A stretch of 64,000 nt of DNA from Qiania dongpingensis (GCF_014337195.1 NZ_CP060634.1:1612001-1676000), one strand, 5' to 3'; counted from the first letter of the stretch, positions 51,991-61,489 are shown. The notes: generated by a model not told the origin, from the sequence alone. Translations and numbers: made by a program.

Positions 51991-53499
51991 CTACTTTCCG
52001 CCGAACTCCTTTGCCAAGATCACCTCCTGAGTGATGCCGCCTCCCAGGATCTCTTCCCTGGATACCTCGCCATTCAGCCTTCCTTCGTGATAGATCAGTA
52101 TCCGGTCGCTCATGCCCATTACCTCCGGAAGCTCGGAGGAGATCATGATAATCGCAAGGCCCTGGGCGGCAAACCGGCACATCAGGGTATGAATCTCCGA
52201 TTTTGCTCCCACATCCACGCCCCGGGTGGGTTCGTCCAGTATCAGTACCTTAGGATCAGCCATGAGCCATTTGGATAAGACTACCTTCTGCTGATTTCCT
52301 CCGGACAAAGAGTAAGCGTCCGCCTCAATCCCCGAAGTCTTCACCGTCAGCTGCTTTGACACCTCCCTGCACTCCTTCTTCTCCCTTTTCTGATTGATGA
52401 AAAGCCTTTTCTGACGTTTCGGGAGATTGGGAAGAGAGATGTTCTCTCTCAAAGAGCGGAACAGGCAGAGTCCATAGGTCTTCCTGTCCTCGTTTACCAT
52501 GACTATGCCCTTCGCAATGGCATCTTTCGGGCCCTTAATGGCAATCTCTTTCCCCTCCAGATAAATCCTGCCCTCTGTCAAAGGGTCCAATCCGAATATA
52601 GCCCGCATGGTCTCGCTCCGTCCCGATCCGACCAGGCCGGAGATTCCCAGGATCTCTCCTGCTCTTACCTCAAAAGAAATATCCCGGAATCCCCTGCCCG
52701 ATAATCCCTCCGCCTGGAATACAACATCTCCGATGGGGCATGCCGTCTTTGGAAATATATTTTCCACCGTCCTGCCCACCATCATAGATATCAGCTCCTT
52801 GGCAGTCACCCCTTCCATGGAGCGGCTTCCCACGAACTGGCCGTCCCGAAACACCGATACCTCGTCACAAATCTGAAAGATCTCTTCCATCCGGTGAGAT
52901 ATGTAAATGACAGCAACGCCCTTTTGCTTCAGCTCTCGAATCGTGCGGAATAAGTGTTCCGTCTCCTCGCTGTCCAATGAAGAAGTCGGCTCGTCCATGA
53001 TGATGACCCGTGCATCGCAGGAAACCGCTTTGATGATCTCCACCATCTGCACCTGTGCAAGGGTCAGATCCTCCATCATGGTCTTGGCGCCCTTCGGAAA
53101 CCCAAACTGCGCCAGGATGTCTTCCGCCTTTTTGTTGGTCTTCTTTTTATCCAGCAGAGGAAGCCCTTTCCTCGTATCCTCTCTGTTTAAAAAAATGCTT
53201 TCTGCGATCGTCAGATACGGCTCCGGATTCAGCTCCTGGTGGATCATGGATATGCCGGCCGCTATGGCTTCTGCCGGTCCATGGACGGAATAGGGCTTAC
53301 CTTCAAACGTTATCTGTCCGCTGTCTGCCTTATAAAGGCCGATGATGATCTTCATCAAGGTGGATTTCCCAGCGCCGTTTTCCCCCAGAAGCGCATGGAC
53401 TTCACCCTTTCGGATATGAAGCTGTACATCAGAAAGGGCCTGCGTGCCTCCAAACGCCTTTGAAACCCCAACACATTCTAATATGTAATTGCTTTCCAA
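51991..53499 (-). CDS. Sugar ABC transporter ATPase, duplicated (RbsA-like)
   Basis: A 502-residue protein with two ATPase domains. The first has Walker A LLGENGAGKST, signature-region LTLAQVQMVEI and Walker B IIMDEPTSSLD. The second has the degenerate loop GLVGSGRSE usual for this family, signature LSGGNQQKVVLSKWL and LILDEPTRGVDVGAK. Energises uptake of the operon's sugar. The start is TTG at 53499 with GAGGTGAG upstream. Confidence 0.95.
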   Translation of the reverse strand: MESNYILECVGVSKAFGGTQALSDVQLHIRKGEVHALLGENGAGKSTLMKIIIGLYKADSGQITFEGKPYSVHGPAEAIAAGISMIHQELNPEPYLTIAESIFLNREDTRKGLPLLDKKKTNKKAEDILAQFGFPKGAKTMMEDLTLAQVQMVEIIKAVSCDARVIIMDEPTSSLDSEETEHLFRTIRELKQKGVAVIYISHRMEEIFQICDEVSVFRDGQFVGSRSMEGVTAKELISMMVGRTVENIFPKTACPIGDVVFQAEGLSGRGFRDISFEVRAGEILGISGLVGSGRSETMRAIFGLDPLTEGRIYLEGKEIAIKGPKDAIAKGIVMVNEDRKTYGLCLFRSLRENISLPNLPKRQKRLFINQKREKKECREVSKQLTVKTSGIEADAYSLSGGNQQKVVLSKWLMADPKVLILDEPTRGVDVGAKSEIHTLMCRFAAQGLAIIMISSELPEVMGMSDRILIYHEGRLNGEVSREEILGGGITQEVILAKEFGGK

Positions 53500-53546
53500 A
53501 CTCTCACCTCAATACTTTCTTTCGCCTGCGTCCGTGACAGCAATAT

Positions 53547-54329
53547 TCAATCCGGCGGGCAGAAGTTCGGATTCGAGGTGCCTTCCACGACATCCACCTC
53601 AAATCTCATGAAATCTCCCCGGTAACGGATCAGGTTGTAGGATACCACCTTTCCCGTGCTGTTCCGGTCAAAGCACCGGAAGCTTAAGATCGGTTTCATG
53701 CTGTCCATATGAAAAAGCTTCATATCTTCTGGCGAAGGCACCTGCGCTTCCACCACCTGGCGCACTCCAAAGGTCTTTGTCTCTTCCCGGCCCGAAAGCA
53801 CCTCATACAGAGACTCTTCCGAAAAATCATGGTCCAGGATAAAGCCGCATGTCTCATAAACCAGATAACTCCGTATGGTCATCACGGCCACTTCATCGGC
53901 AAATCTCCTGCGGAACATGGATATCATTTTGTCTCCCCGCCGGACTCCGAAATATCCTGCCAGTTCTTCATCTGCGGGGACGATCTGAAGCTCCAGCACT
54001 TCCGTTCTGGGCACCTGGCCCGCCCGGATGATCTGCCTGTTGAAGGGCTCCATGGAACGGACGCTGGCGCTCCTTTGTTTTGGTACGGTGACGACAGTCC
54101 CCCGCGTCCCGTTTCGGGTGAGCCATCCCGCCTGTACCAGTTTATTCACCGCCTGGCGCACGGTGGTCCTGCTCACCTGAAACATTTCCTTAAGCTGGTT
54201 CTCCGGCGGAATGCTTTGCCCAACGGAATAAGTCCCTTTTTTTATTTCGCTGAGCAGCCAGTTCTCCAGCTGGAAATACAGAGGGATCGGAATGCTCCTG
54301 TCTAGCCCCGCCGCCATTGTCTCTCTCAT
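53547..54329 (-). CDS. GntR-family regulator, HutC/UTRA subfamily (second paralogue)
   Basis: A 260-residue paralogue of the regulator at 49055, embedded in the transporter operon. Winged helix: IPIPLYFQLENWLLSEIKKGTYSVG and SRTTVRQAVNKLVQAGWLTR. UTRA domain: GDKMISMFRRRFAD and CGFILDHDFSEESLYEVL. The recognition helix (SRTTVRQAV versus SRTTIRQAI) is nearly the same as in the first copy, so both likely bind GTACGTAC sites, perhaps with different effectors. The ATG at 54329 has AAGGA upstream; a GTG 24 bases earlier is the alternative. Confidence 0.94.
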   Translation of the reverse strand: MRETMAAGLDRSIPIPLYFQLENWLLSEIKKGTYSVGQSIPPENQLKEMFQVSRTTVRQAVNKLVQAGWLTRNGTRGTVVTVPKQRSASVRSMEPFNRQIIRAGQVPRTEVLELQIVPADEELAGYFGVRRGDKMISMFRRRFADEVAVMTIRSYLVYETCGFILDHDFSEESLYEVLSGREETKTFGVRQVVEAQVPSPEDMKLFHMDSMKPILSFRCFDRNSTGKVVSYNLIRYRGDFMRFEVDVVEGTSNPNFCPPD

Positions 54330-54362
54330 GGTATCCCGTCCTTCCACTCGCACGCGCAGTCA

Positions 54363-55211
54363 TTACTGCAGCAAAAAGGCTTTCATCTTGCCTGCGATCT
54401 CATCCTTAACAGCCTGATAGACCGGAAGGAACAGATTGGCGGTGGAATATCGGAACCCCTCCTCCGACTGAGTTTTTATGTACTGCTGTCCCATGACAAT
54501 CACAATGTCCGTACAGATGTTAATCTTTCGAATCCCATTTCGGATGGCTTCCTGAACCTGTTCCATGGGCGTGCCGGAACCTCCGTGCAGTACGAGGGGG
54601 ACCTCTACTGTCTCTTCGATCTTTTTCAGCCGCTCTATGTTTAACTTCGGTTCAAACCGGTACTGCCCATGCTGGGTCCCTATGCTGACTGCCAGCACAT
54701 CGATTCCTGTCCGCTCTACAAACTCTTTCGCCTCCGCCGGATCTGTCTGAGCGGCCTCCGGCCCCTTCACAGCCACGTCCCCTTCTTCTCCTGCCAGACG
54801 TCCCAGCTCTCCTTCCACAGTCACGCCGGCCGCATGAGCCCTTTCCACAACCTTTTTGGTCTCTTTTATATTTTCTTCAAATGGCAGCGCGGATTTGTCT
54901 ATCATGACAGAAGAAAATCCCGCATTGATGGCCCTGTTGCAGGCCTCAAAGCTCAGCGCATGGTCCAGATGAAGGGCGACCGGCACGGAAGCGTCCCTGC
55001 ACGCGGCTTTCGCGGTCGCCACAGTTCCCTCAAAGCCTCCCATCATGTCGATTTCTCCCTGTCCGCACATGAGGATCAAGGGCACATTTAGCGCAGAGGC
55101 CGCCTCAGAAGCCGCTTTTGCCACTTCATAGGACCAGAATACATATCCTCCGTAAGCCACCTTCTTTTCCTGTGCCAGCTCAAGAATCTCTTTCATAGGT
55201 ACAAATTCCAT
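54363..55211 (-). CDS. Class II ketose-bisphosphate aldolase (FbaA/GatY-like)
   Basis: A 282-residue zinc aldolase that splits a phosphorylated ketose into dihydroxyacetone phosphate and an aldehyde. The zinc/catalytic segment VPVALHLDHALSFEAC, SVMIDKSALPFEEN, EGELGRLAGEEG, VSIGTQHGQY and PLVLHGGSGTP with NICTDI are all intact. The ATG at 55211 has GGGAGGAAG upstream; extending the frame gives implausible sequence. Sits between kinase and regulator, 20 bases after the kinase gene. Tagatose, fructose or another ketose bisphosphate could be its substrate. Confidence 0.94.
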   Translation of the reverse strand: MEFVPMKEILELAQEKKVAYGGYVFWSYEVAKAASEAASALNVPLILMCGQGEIDMMGGFEGTVATAKAACRDASVPVALHLDHALSFEACNRAINAGFSSVMIDKSALPFEENIKETKKVVERAHAAGVTVEGELGRLAGEEGDVAVKGPEAAQTDPAEAKEFVERTGIDVLAVSIGTQHGQYRFEPKLNIERLKKIEETVEVPLVLHGGSGTPMEQVQEAIRNGIRKINICTDIVIVMGQQYIKTQSEEGFRYSTANLFLPVYQAVKDEIAGKMKAFLLQ

Positions 55212-55231
55212 CTTTCTTCCTCCCATTCTTT

Positions 55232-56194
55232 TTAGTTGTCTTTTATTTTCTTGCCCTGTTTCTGCAGATACTCCATTACAGTCCGGAAATCCGGGACGCC
55301 GCCCGTAGCGCCTTTTGCCGCGACATTGTGAGCGGCGACCGCCGACGCAAATATGGCACATTCCTCTATATCCCATCCCCGGAGATATCCGCACAAGAAG
55401 CCTCCCACAAAGGAGTCCCCTGCTCCGGTGGTATCCACCACCTGGAAACCGGAAAAGCATGGTATCTCATATTCCCGGCAAAAATCTGTCACATAGCAGC
55501 CCTTGCTGCCCAGCTTGATTCCGCAGATTTTTACTCCAAAATCTTTAAAAAATTTTGCCATTTTATACGGCACCCTATGCTCCGAAAGAAAAGACGCTTC
55601 CTTGCGGCTGGGTAAAAACAAGTCCGTCTCTTTAAAAACAGGGCGCAGCTTCTCCAGCAGTATTTCCCTGTTTTCCATATCATCGTTCATAGCCGTATCC
55701 ATGGCGGTGATCTTTCCGTGGCGGTGCGCCCTCTGGAATAGCTCCAGAATCCCGCCGTCATCCATCTGCTTCATCTGGAATGCGCTCCCGAAGTATACAA
55801 TATCTGCCTCCTGAATGGCTTTTTCCGGCACATCCGCCGCACTGAGCGCATGGTAGATCCGGGTATTGGAAAGGGCATGCTTTTCTCCCCCCTCATCCAG
55901 CAGCAAATACGATACCGCAGTTTTATGGCCGGTGTCCCAGATGATGCAGGCGGTATCCACTCCATGCCCCTCTGCCTGCCTCATGACCTCCCGTCCATTC
56001 CAATCCATCCCCAGACGTCCGGCGATCGAAACCTCTACACCCAGCTTAGCCAGTGTGACAGCCACGTTCAGGGCGTCTCCCCCTGTCGTCGCCTGAGGCT
56101 CTTCAATCTCTGCCTTTTCCATTCGGAAGATAGACCTTGGCACCGGAGCCAGAGGTATGTCACATACCATCATCCCAACCGTTAATACCTTCAT
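55232..56194 (-). CDS. PfkB-family sugar kinase
   Basis: A 320-residue kinase and first gene of the operon. GMMVCDIPLAPVPRSIF, then ATTGGDALNVAVTLAKLGVEVS, and the catalytic DTTGAGDSFVGGFLCGYLRG with anion hole and base Asp. The N-terminal GMMVCDI is unlike fructokinase or ribokinase, and the substrate is not clear. With the aldolase, kinase action on a ketose phosphate or on a keto-sugar would precede cleavage. The ATG at 56194 follows AAAGGAAAAG. Confidence 0.94.
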   Translation of the reverse strand: MKVLTVGMMVCDIPLAPVPRSIFRMEKAEIEEPQATTGGDALNVAVTLAKLGVEVSIAGRLGMDWNGREVMRQAEGHGVDTACIIWDTGHKTAVSYLLLDEGGEKHALSNTRIYHALSAADVPEKAIQEADIVYFGSAFQMKQMDDGGILELFQRAHRHGKITAMDTAMNDDMENREILLEKLRPVFKETDLFLPSRKEASFLSEHRVPYKMAKFFKDFGVKICGIKLGSKGCYVTDFCREYEIPCFSGFQVVDTTGAGDSFVGGFLCGYLRGWDIEECAIFASAVAAHNVAAKGATGGVPDFRTVMEYLQKQGKKIKDN

Positions 56195-56235
56195 GACTTT
56201 TCCTTTTTCCACGTTCTCTCCATATGGATATGTTT

Positions 56236-56295
56236 GTACGTACATATCTACGTTGTTACGTAATTTAATTTATCATATTTGTTTTTCTCTGTCAA
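56236..56295 (-). promoter_or_regulatory. Promoter and double operator of the kinase-aldolase-transporter operon
   Basis: Minus strand TTGACA (56290-56295), 17-base spacer, TAAATT (56267-56272). Directly downstream lie TTACGTAA (56256-56263) and GTACGTAC (56236-56243), placed over and just past the start point, as expected for repression. Confidence 0.8.
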
Positions 56296-56484
56296 CTACA
56301 ATTCAAACTATATTTTGTGAAAAAATTTTTAAGTAATTCCCAAAAAAAATCTTTGACATTTTTATTTTTATCGCTTATTATGAATTTAAATGACCATTTT
56401 CCACTATATTTACGATTTGACATAGTCTCATTTTATAACGCCGCCTCTGCTCCCCTTATGTTTGTTTTATATATGTCTTGTTGT
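56296..56484 (+). promoter_or_regulatory. AT-rich divergent region with plus-strand promoter
   Basis: A plus-strand TTGACA at 56353, 17-base spacer, TATTAT at 56376-56381 could drive the dehydrogenase gene with a leader of about 240 bases. A short frame here has no ribosome binding site. No other feature was seen. Confidence 0.5.
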
Positions 56485-56492
56485 ACGTACAC
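56485..56492. promoter_or_regulatory. GTACGTAC operator upstream of the dehydrogenase
   Basis: Third copy of the 8-bp palindrome, flanked by TT on the left and AC on the right as at the other sites, 135 bases before the dehydrogenase start. Confidence 0.7.
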
Positions 56493-56626
56493 TCTGTTTT
56501 CCATAAATCAGCATATCATGGCACCAATAGTTATGGAATTTATGGAAAAACTGCAGTATCCTATAAAGTGGAGTTTTTAATAAGAGTGATAAAATCATCA
56601 GCCATTAGGAAAGGTGGGGATAGACA

Positions 56627-57580
56627 ATGAAACAGTTCAACTGGGGGATTTTAGGTCTGGGCAACATCGCTCATGAATTTGCGGACAATATGACAAAGCT
56701 TCACCCGATTTATGCTGTGGCATCCAGGTCCCTGGAGACCGCGATGGACTTCCAGAAAAAGTATGGGGCCGCCCGGGCATACGGTTCTTACGAGGAGCTT
56801 CTGAACGACCCTCTCGTGGATATCGTTTACATAGCTACCGTCAACAGCCAGCACTACAAATGCATCCTGGCGTGTCTGGAGCATGGCAAGCATGTCCTCT
56901 GCGAAAAGGCTATCTGGGGAGATTATGAGGAAATGAAGGCCGCTTACGATATGGCCCAGGAGAAAGGGCTTTTGCTCTGCGAGGCCATGACCATCTATCA
57001 CATGCCTATCTTCAAAGAAATCAAGAGCATGATAGCGTCCGGTAAATTGGGCAAGATCAAATTTGTGGAGGCAGAGCTGGGAAGCCTGAAGGAAGACGAC
57101 CCCTCCAACCGCTTCTTTAATCCGAAGCTGGGCGGAGGCGCCATGCTGGATATCGGAACATATGGCCTCTCTTTTGTGACTTATTTTCTGTCCGGAGAAT
57201 TGACAGAGCTCACTCATTTAATGGGCCGTTATCCCACCGGCGTAGATGAAATGTGGAGCATTTCTCTGAAAACCAGCGCCCAGGAAATCGGCAGTGTCAA
57301 CCTGACCTTCCGGGCGAAGCTGCCCAAGCGGGGAATCATTGCCGGTGAAAAAGCCTACATAACCGTCATGAACTACGTGCGCGCCGACAAGGCGGCTCTG
57401 GTTTATCCGGACGGTTCTGAAGAGCTTTTGAAAATTGGAGAAACCTCAAAGGCCCTGCAGTACGAAATACAGGATATCGAGGAGGCGCTGTCCACCGGTG
57501 ATTATTCTTACGCGTTTATGGACTGTACCATGAAGGTGGTGGAGCTGATGGACCGTCTGCTGAAAGCAGAAGATCTATAG
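56627..57580 (+). CDS. Gfo/Idh/MocA family sugar dehydrogenase
   Basis: A 317-residue NAD(P)-dependent oxidoreductase. Rossmann start WGILGLGNIAHEFADNM, nicotinamide loop IVYIATVNSQHY, HVLCEKAI with the catalytic Lys, and the GGGAMLDIGTYGLSFV segment with the Asp and Tyr usually found at the active site (the family's His is replaced by Tyr, as in dihydrodiol-dehydrogenase-like members). Likely oxidises a sugar or polyol to feed the kinase and aldolase. The ATG follows AAGGTGGGG. Divergent from the transporter operon and under the same operator type. Confidence 0.92.
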   Translation: MKQFNWGILGLGNIAHEFADNMTKLHPIYAVASRSLETAMDFQKKYGAARAYGSYEELLNDPLVDIVYIATVNSQHYKCILACLEHGKHVLCEKAIWGDYEEMKAAYDMAQEKGLLLCEAMTIYHMPIFKEIKSMIASGKLGKIKFVEAELGSLKEDDPSNRFFNPKLGGGAMLDIGTYGLSFVTYFLSGELTELTHLMGRYPTGVDEMWSISLKTSAQEIGSVNLTFRAKLPKRGIIAGEKAYITVMNYVRADKAALVYPDGSEELLKIGETSKALQYEIQDIEEALSTGDYSYAFMDCTMKVVELMDRLLKAEDL

Positions 57581-57587
57581 GCATCAA

Positions 57588-57624
57588 AAAAGGAGACATG
57601 CCGTATACCGGCAGGTCTCCTTTT
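57588..57624. terminator. Bidirectional terminator between dehydrogenase and nagB
   Basis: AAAGGAGAC and GTCTCCTTT arms with an inner TGCCG/CGGCA stem, flanked by A and T runs so that it can work on both strands. Confidence 0.85.
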
Positions 57625-57649
57625 GGATGCTCTTCTTTTCTGTTTCCGC

Positions 57650-58390
57650 TCAATAAAGACCGGTGCATTTCGACAGTGCCCCCGCGTCCGCGATCACAGT
57701 CACATCCGGATGGAACTGCAGGACCGAAGCCGGTAGCCAGGGCGTCACCCGATCCTTAAGCACACCTGCAAGAGCCTCCGCTTTTTTTACACCATATACA
57801 GCCAGAATAATCTTCCTGGCTTTCAGAATGGTACGGATCCCCATGGTAATCGCCTGCTCCGGTACGCTGTCCGCGGAGTCAAAAAACCGCGCGTTCACTT
57901 TTCTCGTATCCTCAGTCAATTGTACCACATGGGTATCGCAAATAAATTCGTTTCCAGGTTCATTAAACCCAATATGTCCGTTTTCTCCCATTCCGAGAAT
58001 CTGTATATCGATACCTCCAAATTCCTCTATACGCTTCTCATACCGAAGACATTCCTGTTCTACGTCTTCACATTTGCCATTGGGAACTTCTGTAAACTCT
58101 TTTCGAATATCCACCTTATTAAAAAGATGTTTATTCATAAAATAGCGGTAGGACTGCTCATTGCTCCCGTCCATGCCAATATATTCGTCCAGATTTACTG
58201 TACGCACCTTTGAAAAGCTCAGATTCCTGTCCTGATATCCTTCCGCAAGATACTGGTAAATTCCCACAGGGGTCTCTCCTGTCGCCAGGCCTAGGACACT
58301 GTCGTCCTTTGCTTCCATCTGCCGAAATATCATTTCTCCTGCGATTTTTCCCAGATCTTCGTAATTATCTGCCTGAATAACCTTCATCAT
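57650..58390 (-). CDS. nagB: Glucosamine-6-phosphate deaminase
   Basis: Converts glucosamine 6-phosphate to fructose 6-phosphate and ammonia, linking amino-sugar use with glycolysis. The 246-residue protein has LATGETPVGIYQYL, VRTVNLDEYIGM (catalytic Asp region), QSYRYFMNKHLF and GIDIQILGMGENGHIGFNEPG with the active-site Asp and His. The length is that of Gram-positive NagB. ATGATG at the start follows GGGAG. No nagA is adjacent; glnA lies upstream, 53 bases away. Confidence 0.95.
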   Translation of the reverse strand: MMKVIQADNYEDLGKIAGEMIFRQMEAKDDSVLGLATGETPVGIYQYLAEGYQDRNLSFSKVRTVNLDEYIGMDGSNEQSYRYFMNKHLFNKVDIRKEFTEVPNGKCEDVEQECLRYEKRIEEFGGIDIQILGMGENGHIGFNEPGNEFICDTHVVQLTEDTRKVNARFFDSADSVPEQAITMGIRTILKARKIILAVYGVKKAEALAGVLKDRVTPWLPASVLQFHPDVTVIADAGALSKCTGLY

Positions 58391-58442
58391 TTCTCCCTTT
58401 CCATTTGAAAAAACATATCGACAATTCCATCAATACGGATCA

Positions 58443-59873
58443 TCATAAATCATAATAATACTTAAATTCTGCCGGGCTGGGAATCTGCTCAATCTCCTTT
58501 AACTCCGCCCGTTTTTTCTCCAGCCATATCTCTATCAGCCGCTCCGGAAACACTCCGCCGGCAGTCAGATAATCATGGTCCGCCAAAAGAGCGTCCAATG
58601 CCTCACCCAGGGATCTGGGAAGCCCCTTGATCTTTTTCTGCTCCTCGGCAGAAAGATGATACAGGTTGAAATCATAAGGCCCCCATCCATTGGCCTCCGG
58701 GTCTATTTTATTCCGGATGCCGTCCAGGCCCGCCATCAGGATCGCCGCATACGCATAATAGGGATTCGCCGTGGCGTCAGGGTTTCGCAGTTCAAACCGT
58801 TTCGTCTCCGGAGCCTTGGCATAGGCAGGAATCCGGATGACCGCGCTTCGGTTGGAGGTGGCATATCCAATGGTGACAGGAGCCTCATAGCCAGGCACCA
58901 GCCTTTTAAAGGAATTGGTGGACGGATTGGTAAAGGCGCAAAGAGAAGCGATATGCTTTAAAAGTCCGCCGATAAAGTAATGGGCTTCCCGGCTGAGTCC
59001 GGAATAGCCATTCTCGTCATAGAACACCGGTTTTCCGTCCTTGAAAAGCAGCATGTGAACATGAAGGCCGTTCCCTGCCTCTTTATAAATGGGCTTAGGC
59101 ATAAAAGTCGCGGTCTTTCCTTCGGCTGCGGCCATGTTTTTGATGATATACTTTATGATCATGGTGTTGTCGGCCATCTCTGCCATATCGCCCAGCTCCA
59201 CTTCGATTTCCATCTGACCCGGACCGCCCACCTCGTGATGATGGTATTTGACCTTGATTCCCCAGTCTTCCATGGCGAGACACATCCTGCTCCTCAGATC
59301 GTATCCCACATCCTGGGGTGCAGAAGCGTGATAGCCGCCCTTATAAGTCACTTCATAGCCATTATTCCCGGGAACAGACAAGCTGCAGTTCCATTCTGCC
59401 TGGCGGGTATCCACCTGATAGCCGCTGAATTCCGGCGATATCTGATAGCGCACTTTATCCAGTACATAAAATTCAAATTCCGGCCCGATGACCATCCGAT
59501 CCGCAATCCCGGTCTCTTTCATATATTCCAGCGCTCTCAGACTGACATTTTTCGGATACTGGTCAAAGGGTATATTTTCCTTTTCCCCTATGGTGCATAC
59601 ATTGCCGCACATGGTAAGCGTGGGGACTCCGGCAAACGGATCGACGGCTGCGCTGTCAGGATCCGGAATGAACACCATATCACTTTTCTCAATCGGCGCA
59701 TATCCATAATTGGATCCGTCAAAGCCAACGCCGTATCTGAATATATCGTCGTCAAATCTCTCTCTGGGAATGGTGATATGGCGCCATCTGCCGTCAATAT
59801 CCGTCATCTTAAAATCAATCATCTGAATTTGAAATTCCTCGCACATCCTTTGGATATCCGCGCTCGTCTTCAT
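58443..59873 (-). CDS. glnA: Glutamine synthetase, type I
   Basis: Makes glutamine from glutamate, ammonia and ATP. The 476-residue protein has the beta-grasp domain (QIQMIDFKMTDIDGRWRHI), the metal site in IGPEFEFYVLD and HHHEVGGPGQMEIEVE, the ATP-binding ATFMPKPIYKEAGNGLHVHM and NRSAVIRIPAYAKAPETKRFELRNPDATANPY, split by motif. The ATG at 59873 has GGAGGG upstream. No glnR or riboswitch was seen near it. The context with nagB joins ammonia release and ammonia capture. Confidence 0.96.
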   Translation of the reverse strand: MKTSADIQRMCEEFQIQMIDFKMTDIDGRWRHITIPRERFDDDIFRYGVGFDGSNYGYAPIEKSDMVFIPDPDSAAVDPFAGVPTLTMCGNVCTIGEKENIPFDQYPKNVSLRALEYMKETGIADRMVIGPEFEFYVLDKVRYQISPEFSGYQVDTRQAEWNCSLSVPGNNGYEVTYKGGYHASAPQDVGYDLRSRMCLAMEDWGIKVKYHHHEVGGPGQMEIEVELGDMAEMADNTMIIKYIIKNMAAAEGKTATFMPKPIYKEAGNGLHVHMLLFKDGKPVFYDENGYSGLSREAHYFIGGLLKHIASLCAFTNPSTNSFKRLVPGYEAPVTIGYATSNRSAVIRIPAYAKAPETKRFELRNPDATANPYYAYAAILMAGLDGIRNKIDPEANGWGPYDFNLYHLSAEEQKKIKGLPRSLGEALDALLADHDYLTAGGVFPERLIEIWLEKKRAELKEIEQIPSPAEFKYYYDL

Positions 59874-60003
59874 GAAAAACCCTCCGTTCCAGCCATGCGT
59901 CATTCACAGCCTGTATAGTATGTTTTGAGTATAACATGTTCCAAATAAATGACAATAAGAGAAGCATTATTCCGAATAATCATAAGTAATTTAATTAATT
60001 TCT

Positions 60004-61368
60004 TTATTCGTGAAATTCTGGTTCCGGCGTCCTTTCTTCCTTCCATATCTGCGCGGCAAAGTCCAGTAAATACCCCTTCGTGTTCCGTTCAGGACATTCC
60101 AGCACCGCTTCCAGACATCTCTGAAGACATTCACCCAGCTTCTTTCCCGGTTTCATGCCTGCGCCAATCAAATCTCCGCCTTTTATGGCAAGTTCACTGA
60201 GAGACACACAATCTCCGGACTCGAGGATTTCCTTGTAATATTCCTGTACCTGCAGGAGCTTTGGCAGATATGTCTCCCTTGCGTATTCGTTCTTTCCCAT
60301 ACTGTCAGCGGTACATACCTCCATCAGCAGAGGAAACAGATCCCTTCCCACACGGTTCAGCGCTTTCCTCACTCCTTCTTTAGAAATGGGAAACGGAAAG
60401 TCATGATATGTGACTAGGGTAGTCACCGCCTCCAAAGTAGCGTTGTCAAACTTAAGGCCCCGGATGATCTTCCTCGCTATTTCCGCGCCAGCCTCCGCAT
60501 GATCATAAAAATGGATATTACCCTGTTCATCCTCCGACTTCACCTGAGGCTTTCCCAGGTCATGAAGGAGCATCGTCCAGCGCAGGATATGGTCCGCCCT
60601 TATGTTTTCCAGCGTCCTCAGCGTATGCTCACCCACCGACAGCCGGTGATAAAGGTTTCTCTGAGGCGTCTCCATGGCCCGGTCAAATTCCGGAATCACC
60701 ACGGCGGTGATTCCCAGCTCGTACGCCTGGCGGAAATATTCCGGATGCGGTGAACACAGGAGTTTATCCAGCTCCACTTGTATTCTCTCCCGGCTGATCA
60801 GCTCCAGGCGGGGGGCCATCCTCTGTATCGCCTTTTTCGTTTCCTCTTCTATGGAAAATCCCAGCTGGGCAGAAAACCGTACCGCCCTCAGGATACGCAG
60901 CGCGTCTTCCGTAAACCTCTCTCCTGCGCTTCCCACACAGCGAATGATTCCGGATTTCAGATCATCCATTCCATGGAATTCATCAATAATTCCGGATTTA
61001 TCGCTGTAAGCCATGGCATTGATGGTAAAATCCCGCCGCCTGAGATCCTCTTTAAGGCTCGCCGTAAAAGTGACGTCCTTCGGATGTCTCCCATCCTCGT
61101 ATTCTCCATCCAGACGGTATGTGGTCACCTCATATCCGCATTTCCCCATGAGAACCGTGACAGTTCCATGCTGGATGCCAGTATCCACAGTTCTCCGAAA
61201 GAGCCGTTTCACCTGCTCCGGCCTGGCCGACGTGGTAATATCCCAGTCCTCCGGCACCCGCCCCAGAAGCGTGTCCCTGACGCAGCCTCCCACAGCATAG
61301 GCCTCATATCCAGCCTCCTCCAGGATACCGATAATAGAAGCCACATGAGGCGGAATCTCAATCTTCAT
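60004..61368 (-). CDS. cca: CCA-adding tRNA nucleotidyltransferase with HD domain
   Basis: Adds or repairs the 3' CCA end of tRNAs. The 454-residue protein has the class II nucleotidyltransferase head (EAYAVGGCVRDTLLGR, DWDITTSARPEQ), the nucleotide-recognition RRRDFTINAMAY-like RRDFTINAMAY and RFTEDALRILRAVRFSAQLGF, and a C-terminal HD domain (LRWTMLLHDLGKP; YHDFPFP). The HD domain could give phosphohydrolase activity. The ATG at 61368 follows GAGAGGGG; the longer frame is not supported. Confidence 0.95.
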   Translation of the reverse strand: MKIEIPPHVASIIGILEEAGYEAYAVGGCVRDTLLGRVPEDWDITTSARPEQVKRLFRRTVDTGIQHGTVTVLMGKCGYEVTTYRLDGEYEDGRHPKDVTFTASLKEDLRRRDFTINAMAYSDKSGIIDEFHGMDDLKSGIIRCVGSAGERFTEDALRILRAVRFSAQLGFSIEEETKKAIQRMAPRLELISRERIQVELDKLLCSPHPEYFRQAYELGITAVVIPEFDRAMETPQRNLYHRLSVGEHTLRTLENIRADHILRWTMLLHDLGKPQVKSEDEQGNIHFYDHAEAGAEIARKIIRGLKFDNATLEAVTTLVTYHDFPFPISKEGVRKALNRVGRDLFPLLMEVCTADSMGKNEYARETYLPKLLQVQEYYKEILESGDCVSLSELAIKGGDLIGAGMKPGKKLGECLQRCLEAVLECPERNTKGYLLDFAAQIWKEERTPEPEFHE

Positions 61369-61489
61369 AACAAGGCCCCTCTCTTTCCTCCGCCGCAGCT
61401 GAAACGTCCGCGGCACGGATCTCTGTCATATCATGCTATGACAAGTCGTGGATATATCATACCACATTTTAAACTCAGAGGGCAAGAAA

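Noticed and set aside
56317..56580. 87-codon plus-strand frame between kinase and dehydrogenase genes
   Set aside because: No ribosome binding site; it covers the promoter and operator of the dehydrogenase gene.
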